Shown here in pieces: positions 23,001 through 38,000 of a stretch of 64,000 nucleotides of DNA. The translations under genes and the position numbers were made by a program. Below the pieces are notes generated by a model that was not told where the DNA came from, made no database searches, and saw only the letters and a program-made list of their open reading frames with translations. The DNA is from Panopea generosa. Taxonomy: Eukaryota; Mollusca; Bivalvia; Adapedonta; Hiatellidae. The stretch is from the NCBI GenBank assembly GCA_029582155.1, contig CM055895.1:49101417-49165416 (forward strand). Direction: 5' to 3'. Position 1 is the stretch's first letter, and every line of letters begins with the position of its first letter.

Positions 23001-26000
23001 TGCTTACAAGTAAGTGGAAGTGCCTGTGGGTATGATGTTTACAACTGATTCAATGCTTACACATGAATGGAATCTTACAAATGGGAGGGAGCTTAGAAGT
23101 GAGTGGAGGCTTACAAAAGGATATGACACTTACAAATGGATGAAGCTTACAAGTGGGTGGGAGCTTATAAGTGAATGAAGCTTACAAGTGGATGAGGGCT
23201 TACAAGTGGGTGGGAGCTCACAAGTGGTTGGGAGATTACAAGTGGTTGAAGCTTTACGTGATGGAAGTTTATAAGTGAGTGGAAGCTAACAAGTGTGTGG
23301 AAGCTCAAAATTGACTGAAACCTTACATGTTGGAATGAAGCTTACAAGTGTGCGGAAGCTTACAAGTGATTGGAAGCTTACAAGTGTGTGGAAGCCAACA
23401 AGTAGGTATGAGCTTACAAAGGGATTGAAGCTTGCAAGTGATTAGAAGCTTGTACGTGGATTGAGGCTTACAGGTGGGTGCAAGCTTACAAAGAAATTAA
23501 TCTAACAAATGAATGGAAGGTAGCAAGTGATTTGAATCTTACAAGTGAGTGAAACTGCTCTGTGTGGAGCGTGTTGTCCAGTGGTAGAGCACCGAACCTA
23601 TGATCAGAGGGTTGTTGCATGGATCCTCCGTCACAGCTATGTGTGGTGTCCTTGAGCAAGACACCTTTTCCGCATGTGCTTAGTACTTATACTAGCTTAA
23701 CTCAGGAATACTTTGATCGTGATTTATCTAAGTTGTAAGAACTTGTTTCGCAATCAAAGTGAAATAAATAAGTGGTTGAAAGCTTACATGTGAATGAAAA
23801 CTTACAAGTGGATGGTAACTTACAAGTGAGTGGATGTTTACAGGTGGGTGGAAGCCTACTAGTGGGTGGAATCTTACAAGTAGGTGAAAGCTTACAAATG
23901 GGTGATAAGCTTACAAGTGGATGGAAGCTTACAAGTTGGTGGAAGCTAACAAGTGGATGGAAGATTACAAGTTGGTGGAAGCTTACAAGTGAATGGAAGC
24001 TTACAAGTGGATGGAAGCTTACAAGTGGGTGGAAGCTTACAGGTGGGTGCATGCCAGGAAGCTTACAAATGGTTGAAAACTTACATGTGAATGGAAACTA
24101 AGTGAGAGCGAAATACAAGTAAGGGGATGCTTGCAATGGGTGGAAGCTTACAAGTGGTTGCTAAATAAAAATGACCCAGCTAAGACAGATTTGGTTGTAT
24201 ATTTCAGATAGTTAAACAATTGCAGAAGAAATATGGCAATTTATATACAGAGAGGAATGTATGTATAAGTGGCACCCACACCCACTCTGGTCCTGCAGGG
24301 TTCCACCAGTACATCCTGTATGATATAACCTCTCTTGGATTTGTGAAAGAGACCTTTGATTCTCTTGTTGATGGAATTGTCAAGGTAAGTGCAGTGCCTT
24401 ATTGGCAGTTATTTATACTGTGATATTATAAGGAGTTTATTTATTTAAAAAACTATATATATATATACGATTATGAAGGATTTTGTAAATTGATCTTAAA
24501 AAAATGTTTGTTTGCCGTGCTCCTACCTACCCATTTAAATTGCAGCTACCAGTACCCAATCTTTTTTTATATCTTTTCATTGATTATTTTCCCTATGATT
24601 TTTTTGTTTAAAATGACAGTAAAAACTCAATATCTGGTTAAAAAATAGATAGATTGGCCACTCTTAACAAAAGTCTGTTTGCTGTGCTCAAACCCAGTAA
24701 TTTTCATGTTTGTAGGTAGCTTATTATTTATTTTGGCCAGTTTTTTAAATTGCATACTTTAGTAATTTTAATAAAAAATGGACAGAATGCATGAATTTTT
24801 TTTTCAATGCTTTGAAAGTCAATAAAAAAAGTTATGGTAGCTGCAATATAGCAGCACAGCAAATAATGTTTTTAAGGATGGCTCTACCTACCTACCCACA
24901 TGAAAAATACTGGGTCTGAGTACAGCAAACAAACATTTTTTAAGGATGCCCTTATTGTAATGAGAACCAACAAACTCAATATTAATGCACACAGTGTAAA
25001 ATAAAATGAACAATAACTTCTCCAGAGTGTTGACATTGGAGCTGTTAGGCTGTTGGCATATTTCTGGTTATCTCCAAAAATTTAATTTATTTATTTTACT
25101 TTGTGAAACAAGTTTTTACAATTTATACAAATCACGCTCAAAGTCTTCATGGGTAGTACTAAAAATATGCAGAAAAAGTAACTTGCCCAAGGACATCATT
25201 ACACATGGGGGAAAGATGAGTCCCAGGACTCGCCGAACCACTAGACCATGCACTCCACACTATCTTGTGCATATACCTGGATGAAGTTGTAAGTACATGT
25301 AGCAATCAAAGCACAATACAGTCAAACCTGTGAAAGCAGTCACTTGCATTAAACAGCCACTTGTCTCGAGCAGACACATTTGCTATTCCCCTTTTCTATG
25401 CTTTCAGAGCAAATTAATCTGTTTTAAACAACAACCTGTCTGAAAAGACCACCTTTTCTCTTTCCCTTGACTGGCTGCTTAAGACAGGTTTGACTGTACT
25501 TGCATTTAAATGGTTCAGAATAATTTTTCACATGATAAAACATTTCTATATTAAAAAAAAAAATAAAAAATTAGCACTAACTTGTTGTCATATAGAGTGT
25601 GGAGAGGGCCCATGATAATATCCAGCCTGCCAACATGTATGTGAACACAGGGGAGCTGCTTGAGAGCAACATCAATAGAAGTCCCTCCGCCTACCTCTTC
25701 AATCCTCCAGAGGAAAGAGCAAAGTAAGCATTTATATAGAACTCTGTTTGTTTTGTAAGAAATTGTAAAAAAAAAACTTGGTAGAAATGACACAAAGTTA
25801 GTGTAATAACCAACGGATGTTGAATGGAGAGTATCAGAATGGATTATGCGTGGGTATCTGATGATGTACTCAAGCATAATTGTGTTTCATTTCAATTCTG
25901 TATGGTGCGAATAAAATGTATCAAACTTAATGCTTTTTATATAATTACAGATACAAGTATGACACAGACAAGAACATGACTCTGCTGAAGATAGTGGATG

Positions 26001-29000
26001 CAAATGACACACCTATAGGCATGATCAGGTATAGTATGTTAGTTGTGATTACAGCAAGTGTCAGAGGTTAGCAGTAGTGCAGTGGATAGATTGTCGGCTG
26101 CTCATGATAGAGGTTGAAGGTTTGATCCCCAGTCTAACCTGATGGCCTCTTGAAAAACAACACTAAGCAGGAAGCGGGCTCAAATGCATTTCGTATAAGC
26201 TCTTAGTTTTTTTGCAATCAAGCTAAAATAAATCCGTATATAAATTAGGTACGAGGATTTGAGATTATAAAACTTTGTTTCATGCTGAACTTAAGAGGTA
26301 ATGCTTAACTCAAAGACTCTTATCACAAAATGAATATAAATACCTTTTGTACTACAAATGTTTGACCTTTAATGTGTGTATTTATATGAATGTGGGAATT
26401 CTGTTCGAGTATGAATTTGAGTGAGCATAAAACTGTTTTATAACCTCAGCATAAATGGGTTGTATACTCTATTGCTAATATCACCTTTCTAAAACTGACA
26501 TATACATAGTAGAGGTTGGTGAAAAAAGTATCTTGGTACACTGCGATTTTGTAGTGATTACTGCGTTAAGTTGTAACATAAATACTAAATAAAACTTATC
26601 TAATAATGCAACTCCCAGTTACGAAAATTGCCAAAAAACTTGTACCATGGTATGTATTGGTGCAGTTCAAAAATGGTATACTGGTTTTACCATGCAGCTC
26701 TTATACACATGCACTGCTGGAGTGACATCAGAATATTACTGTAAAATACTAGACTACTGTAGGACTACAAGAGATTCATTGATCCGCATGCCTCAGTCCA
26801 AACAAACATCTTAACAATGTCATGCTAGATAGTTTTGATTCTGGGTTGAAAACATGTTTTGGTGCATTTTCCATTTTTATAAGAAAATGAAAAGTTTACG
26901 ATATTAATGCTTGTTTTGTTACCAATTTCTAAAAGTGTTAAAAAAAAGAAGAAATATAATGAACCTCATTATTATAATGTAAATTTAATGACCTCATTCT
27001 GCATGTGATAGAAAAATCTTCATTGCAACTGATGTGGATTTTATGAATGCTCAGGTATTCATGCAAAACGTTACCAAATCTGGTTATCAAATATCCTTAC
27101 TTCCATTCACATCTCAGAAATACAAATTAAAATTCTTTCTTTGCAGCCGGGCCCGATTAGCTCAGTGGGTTACGCGTCTGACTATCAATCCAGGGGTAGT
27201 GAGTTTGAATCCCCCACCCGGCAACAGTCTCCATGATGATTGATATATGACATTGTGTCTCATTATCATTTGTCTCTCACCACTGATTCAATTGGGAAAG
27301 TTATCAGTTACTTGCGGAGATGGGGTGTGCTCGACTACTGGTTAATCCCAGGAAACAGTGGTTAGGTTAACTGATCATCTGTTAGCCCTCGATGGCATAA
27401 AAATGATGCTAAATATTCAATCAATCAATCAATCTTTCTTTGCATGGTGGAATTCTCAAAACAAGACCATTCCCATCAAGTTGTGTTTAAAATTGTTGAA
27501 GTATTTATGATTGCAAAATTTGTATACTGCAACTAAACAATCAAGGAAAGAACAATGAATTTTACTTCATACTGCATTATTTTAAATTCAAAATAATTTT
27601 GCATGATCAAAACAGTATAAAACATTTAAGGTTATATCTGCTTACATTTATGTAAAATAAATCGGTTGCCTGTGTGATTTGAATGGTTAATTTGCCAAAT
27701 TATTGATTCTTGGCATGCTATTTTATAAACATTTGGTAGAGTGATGCAAGTTTCCTATCCTCCTATATATAAGTCCTTGGAGAAATGAAACGTCGTTTTT
27801 ATGCATTGCTTTGAAAGCTCAGATGAGTTTTTGAAGTTGCTATATTGGACCAGAGCGAACAATGATGGCTCTCAAATGATGAACTGAACAAGTGCTGATT
27901 TTTTGTCTCATAAATACTATATTGCCTTTAGTATTCATTAAGTATGTAGAACAAACCCACTCTCTGGATTGGGTCTATTAAATAGCAATGTTGGGAAAGC
28001 CACATTCGAGCACATTGATTGGTCAGTTGCTTCAACTGAAAGTTTGAATTACGTCACAGTTAGTAAGCGTTCAACTGCTATGAATTGTGAGATAAACATG
28101 GAATTCCCTCCTTTTTCATTGCGGGTTAGTTGACCTGATTTGGCAGATATCAGGTTCTGGGACAGACTAGTTTTCATTGAATCATGGCTAGATCAGAATT
28201 TTTACAAAAATGACAATAAAAGCTGGGACAAGGTATCGAAGCAGCCAATATTGTTCTAAAATTGATTTGCTGCATGTATTTTAATCCTTTATTTGAGTTT
28301 TCAGCATGTGCTTTTTGTTAGTTATCTGTTTTTAACTATTTATTCATATAAGTAATATGTAGTGGTTTTGAAACATAAACTAATATATATATGTTTAGGT
28401 GATATTTCATTTGTCCTGACTGTTATGTTTTTGTTGACTTTCTATCAATAAAGTTCACTGACATACCGGTATATTACTTGCACCAGCCTTTTAAATTGCA
28501 GCCATACTGTTTTAAATTTTAAATGCTACCTGCTATTGAAAAATAATGTATTGAAAGAAACAGGGTTGTGTTTGTTCAAAAACTGCCCAGCATATTTTAC
28601 TAGATCAGTCACATGATAACATTTGGCAAACTAAACAGTAAAAATATTTAGAACTATGAACCTAAGCATAAATGAAGACTTCTAACATTTTACATTAACA
28701 TAATATAAGCATAACTGTACCTATGAGTGTATAGTGACATTAAAAGAGAGCTTTGCTCCTTAACAAGCTCCTATTTAGTGAGCAACACCGGTATATGCAC
28801 ACCTCAAGCTTGCATTATTATGTTTTGTTATATTTGGATGTGGCCACCGTATAGCCTGTTATATTTTGGTTGGCGTTTTACTCTAATTTTACATAATCTA
28901 TTTATAGTTCATCAAGTGCAGTTTTTTTATTACTCAGAACAATTATTTACCTGGAATTTTTTATTTCTACGATTTCACATCACTTTCTTTTGCTGACAAG

Positions 29001-32000
29001 TTATTGGTCAGCTGAACCAATCTGGTCATGTGACAACTGTCATTCAAATGAACAAATCGATGTGGTATCGTTGAAATTCCACTTTAATAAAACAAATGTT
29101 GTGAGTGATAGAAAACTCTGCTAGGTATGCATCAAGAACATGGAAACAAGCGTTTTAGTGATACATGTATATTGTAGTTGGTTTGCAGTTCACTGCACTA
29201 GCATGAATAATACCAATCAACTGATTAGCAGTGACAACAAGGGTCTCGCCTCCATCTTGTTTGAAGCTGACATGAACGGTGATGGATTTTTCCCAGGAAA
29301 GGTATGGGTAGCTCCCCCACCCCCACTGATTGTGCCCATGTTGCCTGCCTCCACCATGTTGACATTATGATGTTGGTAGACAGGACCTGTACAGTGTTTG
29401 TAACATTTAATGGGACACCAGGGGTCATATTCACCAACCATTTTTGAAAATATTCTAAGATTTAAGCTTAAAAATCCAAATGTCAGCCTTAGATGTCTAG
29501 TTAACCATGACCAGATAGAATAATCGTGAGAGTTTACTTGACTAATATTTGGTGTCTCTACATGCTTGCAAATTTTGGTCTCAAAAATGGTCTCTAAGTG
29601 GGTTTTTCAAAATTCTTTCTTGATTTAAGAATAGTTGGTGAATACCACTGCTTACAGTGTTCAGGGCTTGAAACTTCTTATAAAAACTACTTGCCCTCCC
29701 CATGACTACATTTTTTATTGAGTGCTTACAGTCAAAGAAATATTAAGGTCAGTTTCTGAAACATTAAATATGGCCAGCAGACTAGTGGAATTTTCCAGTC
29801 CTGAATGTTGATGTCGACTTTTACACATTTTCTCACAAAATAAAAACAAATCAATCTCTACATCTATAAAGGTATAACCATATGAAAATATTCATCCCCC
29901 AAGTTTTCATACGATCTAAAATTTCATGGTTAAGAAATTATTTACAGGTTATAAAACGCACGCTGTCGTGCTAGTTTTGAAAAATATGAGTAAATATCAA
30001 AGATTACTTTTTTCTATCATACCAATAAAAACTGATGAAAATAAAATAAATTTTACACTTTCTGTCAGAGATGATTTAACATTTTTGAAATGGGGTGTCT
30101 TTCAACAATTTACAGTAGTTAAGTCCCTTTTCAAAAATAAGCTGAATTTAAGGCTAAGGTATTTTGATTTCATATTTGCATCATGCAGCTGGTACTGAAT
30201 TTATTGCTTGCAATATGCAATTGGCTTGTTTTTAGACATAAATAGCAATTTTTTGATCTTTTGATTATTAAAGAAATTGAAATCCATATATAAAAATGGG
30301 AAAGTCATGAAGTTGATTTGTAGCAGCAATTATTGAGAGGAACCATACATTACCTTGTAAAATTGATTACACAAGGATATGATTTTTACAATTGCTTACA
30401 CAAGGATATGTTTTTTATAATTGCTTACACAAGAATATGTTTTTATAAAATTATGCTGGCCAACACTTTGTGGTCAAATTCTTTTCATAGTTTGAATATT
30501 CATTTTGAAAATTAATAATTAGATAAAAAAAGTTTTATTTTATTTAGGCATTGGTTGTTAATTGTAGAGAATAATAAATTAACTGTATAATATTGTGCAA
30601 GGCTCCTGCAGTATTTGAGCATGACAACAGTAACAATAATTGCAATATTTATCTGCTTTTAACATGCATGGAATAGCACAACTGTTTAATATATGTATGC
30701 ACTATATTACTGTGAATAATAAAAATACACAATTTCCTTCAGGGCAAGTTTGTAGCTGCATTCGCTCAGGCCAACTTGGGTGATGTGTCCCCAAACACAA
30801 AAGGTCCACACTGTATGGATACGGGGCTACCATGTGACACCAACACAAGCACATGCAATGGAAGGGTAAACCACATCTTCTTTCCTTTGCAAGATTGACT
30901 GAATCCTATAAGATATTCTGTCATTTCTCTTCTTCTGATCTGATTCAGGTTCTCCCGCATGGGAGTGACCTATGTCTTCTGGTAGTTATCACTTTATATT
31001 AGTTGTGTGTATAAGTTATTTGTGTACATAAGTTATTTGAGTGTTTATAAGTTAGTTTTGTATACATGTATGTTAGTTAGTGTATATAAGTTATTTGTGT
31101 ATACAAGTTATTTATGTGTATATAAGTTATTTGTGTATATTAGTTATTTATGTGTATATAAATTAGTTTTGTATACATGTATGTTAGTTGTGTATATAAG
31201 TTGGTTGTGTATATAAGTTAGTTGTGTCTATGTAACTTAGATGTGTGTATCAGTTAGTTGTGTATATAAGTAAGTTGTGTGCATATCAGTTGGTTGTGTA
31301 TATAAGTTAGTTGTGTATATAAGTTAGTTGTGTGTATATAAGTTAATTGCATGTATAAGCTAGTTGTGCATATAAGTAAGTTGTGTATTTACGTTAATTA
31401 TGTGTATATAAACTAGTTGTATATATAAGTTAGTTGTGTATATAAATTAGTTGTGTGTATATAAGTTAGTTGTGCATATAAGTTAGTTGTGTATTTAAAA
31501 AGAAAGAAAGGAAGGTTATGGTGAAGTGGATAATGTGCCAGAGGTCCCAGGTTTGATCCCAGACTTGACTTGATGGAAGGATTGTTGTGATAGAATATAT
31601 TTAAATTGTACATCATTCATGTATATGTTTAATCATAAATATTCTGTGTTTCCTGGGTCTTCCATGGCTGACAGGTCTAAGGTACTTTCGTCTAGTGACC
31701 ACTTACTGCTGAGGTAGTGGATTCTGCCATTGGTTTAGAGGTTCCAAAAACTTTGAGAATGTATGCTGACGAACGGTGTTTATATTTATTGATTTTCATT
31801 ATAAGACCAGTTTTCCAGTAATTTCTAGAATGAAAATGCGTAGGTACATTGGCTATATGTTTGGAGTATATTGCTGTGGTTAGGGAAATTAAGTACTCAG
31901 TCCTCAGTCCTGAGTAGACATGTAGTAATAAAAATAATATCTTTATTTATAGACGGTAACACATTACGACATAATACAACATTGAAAACAAGGTACACAT

Positions 32001-35000
32001 CTTATTTTCAATGTGGCTTTCTACAACAACATTAAAAATATCTCCGCCCAACAGTCTCCTTGATGATTGATATATGATATTTGCTTCATTGTCATTTGTC
32101 TTGTGGAGATGGATTTGCTCCAGTGTTGGCTAACCTTCAGGAACTTAGGTTAGTTCATCTGTTAGATCTTGATGGCTTAATAATGATATTGCATTATAAT
32201 AATAACAGATTAAAATGTATAAATAACACCATGCTTATGACAGACACTCAATTAGTAATGCATGCATCTTAAATGCTTAAGTAGCATTTATACATTATTA
32301 TATTATACTATTTTATACAAATAACAACAAATATCATTTGTCTGGTGATTGGTGAAGGTATTTTTATACTGACATTTAAATGAGTGGATATGCTGTTGAT
32401 TGATAGGACCAACCTATATTTTGATCAATTCTGTTATTATTGTTTTTCTAGAATGAGATGTGTGTATCCCCAGGACCGGGAAAGGACATGTTCGAGAGTA
32501 CACAGATCATTGGTACCAATCAGTATAAAAAAGCCATGGTAAGGACTGAGATTTTCAGGCTTTGCAATTTTTAGATTTTCATGAAAATGTAAAGCTGGTA
32601 CATGTATCTTAAGGTCTTGTCATACAAGTTATAATAGCTTTCACCTGAATCCTGGTCACTTGTTACTTAATGTGTATATTGAATGTATGACTGCCATGTA
32701 TATTGTGGATAAAATATTGTGTAAACCAACGGCCTTGCCTATATATAAATTGCATTCATTGAGTTTTATTCGGCAAATTGGTTTATTTGTCAGAACTTGT
32801 AGTTCTTGCATTACCAGAAAAGCTTATATTTATACTTCACAATGGGATGTGACTAGTGTGTGGTAAGAAAAAATTATTGGTAGGTCTTTTTTAATACTAG
32901 TGTATCATATACCTGGTAAATATGACATCTGTTGAAAAACAGAAAAATATATCATTTTCAGCCATTTTCAAAAGCATAGAATGATGACAAAATTAATATG
33001 GTCTCGGGTTTTGTAAAATTCTGGAAATTGCTAGGAAAAATGTTAGCATATCTGACTATTGATCAAGAGGTTGTGAGTTTGAATCCCCTTCCTGCCACAA
33101 TCTTCGTGATGGTTGACATATGATATTGCATCTTATTATCATTCACTTCCATCGCTGATTAAAAGTGGGGAAATTATCAGTTATTTGCTGAGACAGGGTG
33201 TGCTCGAGTACTGGTTTACCTTCCAGGATCCCAGGAAACAGTGGTTAGGTTAACTGATCATCTGTTTGCCCTGAATGGCATAAAAATGATGCTAAATATT
33301 CAATCAATCAATCAATCAAGCTACAAACAACTTGAGTGTGGGAGATGAAGCTTCGAAACAGTAAGTGAGCGTTCCATCAGAAGCATCATGTGACTTTTTG
33401 TAAGCATGAGATAGGCTACTGAAATGTGTCTTACATTGCATTAATGAAATGGCTGCATGATTTATTTGTTCATATGAAATTCTTATACTTACAATGGTGA
33501 GTGTACTGGTCAATAGGTTACTGACTTCTGTGGCCAGAGTGCATAGTGCAGGGTCCAAATAGTCAGTCAAGGCAACTTGAATTTGCTCATCTGATAAAAC
33601 ACTTTTTTTTTTTGTTATATTCTTGTAAAGGTCCTCCATGGTGGACTTGTCTAAGGCGATGTCTCAAGATCGCTTACCTCTCACCACTAAGGTTATAGGC
33701 TTGAGTCCCGCTCGCTCCAAAAACATTTTGTGCCAGTTTGCAAATTACTTGCGGGAGGATGGTGGTTTTACTCAGATTCATTCTGATGTTATCCGCCTCC
33801 AATAAAAAACTAGATATGTCATAAATATAACCTGAAATGTGTTGCAAATGGCTTATAATCCCATTCGGAAAAAATTCATGTTAAATGAAGTTAAAGGCCA
33901 ATGATATTGACTATTTACATATACAATGTATAATGAAAGTTTTCCTTTTTTATTTATTTCAGTTCATGGTTTTCATTTCAGGATCTGTTCAATTCTGCCA
34001 AAACTCGTGTGAGCGGACCAGTAGATTTCAGACATACATACACAGATATGACCAAACAGACTGTGGGAGAGGTATTTATATTATAAGTACACTTTTTCTG
34101 TTGAACTTAGAGTTGTAGTGGGTCTTATTTCATTTGTTTTGCATCTTCATTTAACTTTGTTGTGAGCTTGTGAACTTTATGTTATGTTAAGCACCCCCTT
34201 TTAAGTTCACCAGGTGAGCTATTCTGGTTATACTGTGTCCATCATCTGTCCATTAAATTAGGTAGTGTCAACTGAGGTTATAACGGTCACATTTTTTTAA
34301 TGGCTTTGATGTCATTAAAATAATTATGGGATCATTTAATACCTCATAATTATACAGTTGCAAATTTCAAAATTACAGTATTCTTAACCCTATTTGAACA
34401 TACTTAAATGGTTTATTCTTAAAATTTGCTTGCTGATAGTAACTAGTAATCAACTTGAACTTACCATTTAGCCAAATGACGCATATCAGCAATTGATATG
34501 CTATAAAAGTAGTTCCTCTTAAAACTAAAACTAAGGTCAAACTGTTCAAAATATTCTATACATCTTTATATTTTATAAATAAATAGTAAATTCAAATTGA
34601 TAAACAGATTTGGTTGTCTGTTTTAACTACTGCTGACGCTGTTTATGGCTGCATTCGCCATTGTAAACAAAGAACATAATAATTCATAGAACATGAAAAT
34701 GTGGTGATTTTACAGATGATAGATGCAGTTTTTGATACCCACAAATCTAAGAGCACCAAAAATGAAATCACAGGCAGTTTCTCAAAGGTGTTAGAATATA
34801 TGTTCATATGTCTGTTATCTCTTTAGAATTAATACTTGACAATTGACAAAATAAACATTATAACTTTTTTTTATGATAAATGTGTAAATATTATAACAAT
34901 AACCAATTATCACATAGTTTAAGGTGCAGGAATGTAATAAACTAATGACATAATTTTTTAGCTCGCCGGGACAAATGTCCAAGGAGAGCTTTTGCCATGA

Positions 35001-38000
35001 ACTTGGCGTTGGCGGTGCCTCTGTTGACACCCAGGTTAAACTGTTGCATTTTAAGTTAAAGATATCTATGCAACCACTCATTGGATATGAATGAAACTTC
35101 GCATGTGTGTTCAGCATCATCAATGGAACACACAGAGACAAGAACCATAACTGTGGCTTGCATTTTGGCAGAGTTATGGCCCTTTTTGGACTTAGTTACC
35201 CAGGCTAAACTTATGCATTTAGTTGCGTTTAAGTTTAAGATATCTATGCAACCACTTATTGGATATGAATGAACATTGCATGTGTGTTCACCATCATCGA
35301 GTTATGGCCCTTTTTGGACTTAGACATCCAGGTTAAACTTTTGCTTTTAGTTGAGTTTAAGTTTAAGATATCTATGCAACCACTCATTGGATATGGATGA
35401 AACTTCACATATGTGTTCACCATCATCGATGGAACATCAAAGACAAGAACCATAACTCAGGGTTGCATGTTGGCAAAGATATGGCCCTTTTTAGACTTAT
35501 TTTTTGTCTGTAGACACCCAGGTTAAACTTTTGCATTTAGTTGCGTTTAAGTTTTGGTGTTTGCCTCCAATCTCAATCTTTGCATGGGTGGTGAGTTTTA
35601 TCCCACCGGCGAGCTTTGTTGTCATCTGACAACTCTTGTTATATCAACAAGATATATCACTTCACAAAATATCACTTCTGACTCAGCGCTCGTTGTTTTC
35701 CGTATAACTCAGCTCTAGTATGTAAATTGCCGAAGTACTTTCTGAATATATAATAATGACTTACAGAATCAAATATGCTAAATTTTTTCTCGTTCCTTAT
35801 AGACCTGATCTGTTAAATGTAAACTTTTTCTGAGTTATGTGATAAAACGAATCTTACATTCATGCTAATTTATTATTTAATTTATTAAACTTGTTGGGAA
35901 AAATGATATAATAATCGGAAGTGCCTCACATTTTTAAATTTTTTGCAACTTGTTTAATATATTCAATAATAAATACACATTCATGTAAGATCCTCTTTTT
36001 ATGATATTACAGGGCAAGCATACATGTAAACCTGCCATGGGTTACAGCTTTGCTGCAGGCACAACAGATGGACCGGGGGCATTTGACTTTGAGCAAGGTA
36101 TGCATTTGATACAAACATTTGACCTGACTGTTTTTGATATAAAAAACAACAGTTTCTGAAGAACAAACAATCTAATTGTGTTTATTTGTGAACACATACA
36201 GTACAGTGTTTTACAGAAAGTATGATTTTGTCTATTCTTACATTTTCTATTTGTCCAATACTTTATGTATTAAAGTAATGAATCAACATGGCTCAAAAGA
36301 GAATGCACAATAGCATTACACATGGCCGATTCTTTCTTACTACATTCTCCAGAAATCACCTATTAAAAAACGGACACACTTTTTTTTTAACAAATCATTA
36401 GTGTTGCTAAGATAGATAATGAATAAAGAAGTGATTTCACTATAAACAAGCATGCGGAAGGTCGTGGGTTTGTTCCCTCACCATGACATACCATAGACTT
36501 GAAAAATGGTATTAGAAGCTTCCTTGCTTGGCACTCAGTATTTTGAGGATAGTTCTAGGTCTGGTCAGCCCCGGTGTCAGTATAATGTGACCAGGTGGGG
36601 TATCATATCATATGTCTGTGGCATGATACTCCAGTGTGGCAGCGCTCAAAATAGTGTCTCAGGTAGACACCTTTGCGACTGAAAATTTGTTGAAAGTGCC
36701 GCTTAACATGATACGATTACAACAACCATAAACAATGTGATAACATAATGCACACTATCTTTTTTTACATTATTCAAGGTTCAACAAAGAGCAATCCATT
36801 CTGGAATTTAGTCAGTGGTCTTCTGCATGAGCCATCTGTACAGCAGATTGCCTGCCACAGTCCCAAACCAATCTTGCTTGATACTGGCAGTGTAAGAAAT
36901 GTCTTCTGCAATATTTCCATGCACTGCTGCTGATGTAATGTTTGCCCTAATGCCCTAAACCAATCCCACTTGATACTTGCTGTGTAGACTATATCATATT
37001 ATCATACATTTGGTATATTGCATTTGGGATATTACATTATATATGCGTTACATATGTTAGTTGGGCCTGGTTAGTTCAGTCTGTAGTGAGTCTAATGAAT
37101 CCATGGGTTATGAAGACGAATCCTCGCCAAGCCACAGCCTCCTTGATGATTGATATATGACATTTGTTTCATTGTCATTCGTCTTGTGGAGATGTATTTG
37201 CTTCAGTATTGGTTAACCTTCCAGGATCTTAGGTTAGTTCATCTGTTAGACCTTGATGGCTTCATAATGATTCTAGATATTCTATCAACCAATGAAAGTG
37301 TTAGATTTACACTTTCAATGCACAAATCTCATGTACCTCTTTACTGTTAAAATGACCCTTACTGTTCCCACCAGGGGTCGCCACATAGCATTGTACAGGA
37401 CCCCTTTTCTACTTAATTTTTTTGTAAAATATTGGTTTCAAATCAATAGTGGGTGCATTCCTGTCGACAGCCACATTTCTAGTTTCAGTATGTGTATTAC
37501 CAATAACAACAATGGAATTTGAGCCTAATGTTAATTAAATGCTGTATTAGAGTCAAATCAATTACAAGGGTTGTACGTTCAAACCCACGTTCGGCCACAA
37601 TCTCCGTGATGTTTCATATACAACATTATGTCTCATTATCATTACACTCTTCGTCTGTTAGCCATCGATGGCATAAAAATGACACTAAATATTCAATCAA
37701 TCAATAAGTCTTTCACCACTGATTCAAGTGAAAAAGTTATCAGTTACTTGCAAAGATGGGGTGTGCTCGAGTACTGATTAACCTTCAAGGATCCCAGGAA
37801 ACAGTGCTAAGGTTAACTGATTGTCTATTAGCCCTGTATGTCATAAAAATGATGCTCAATATTCAGTCAATCAATCAATGTATTTGGGTCTATCATGGCC
37901 GAGTGGTCTAATGTGTTGTCTCATTGTCTCTTACCTTGCACCACTGATGTGGATTTGAGTCCATCTCAGCACCGCTTACCTCTCAATAAGTCTTTCACCA

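Noticed and set aside
23702..24101. Repeat proteins on both strands (six-residue period)
   Set aside because: They are direct products of the 18-bp minisatellite. Both strands are open for the same reason.
27146..27222. tRNA gene with intact A and B boxes
   Set aside because: It is the head of a family-B SINE with an exact 12-bp target duplication and many diverged copies in the window.
29926..30198. 90-codon plus-strand frame in intron 6
   Set aside because: AT-rich, no recognisable motif, and not needed by the ceramidase model, which joins 29301 to 30743 in frame.
33316..33639. 107-codon minus-strand frame in ceramidase intron 8
   Set aside because: It lies between two SINE copies, has no recognisable domain, and no splice or promoter context. 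It could be a relic but cannot be supported.
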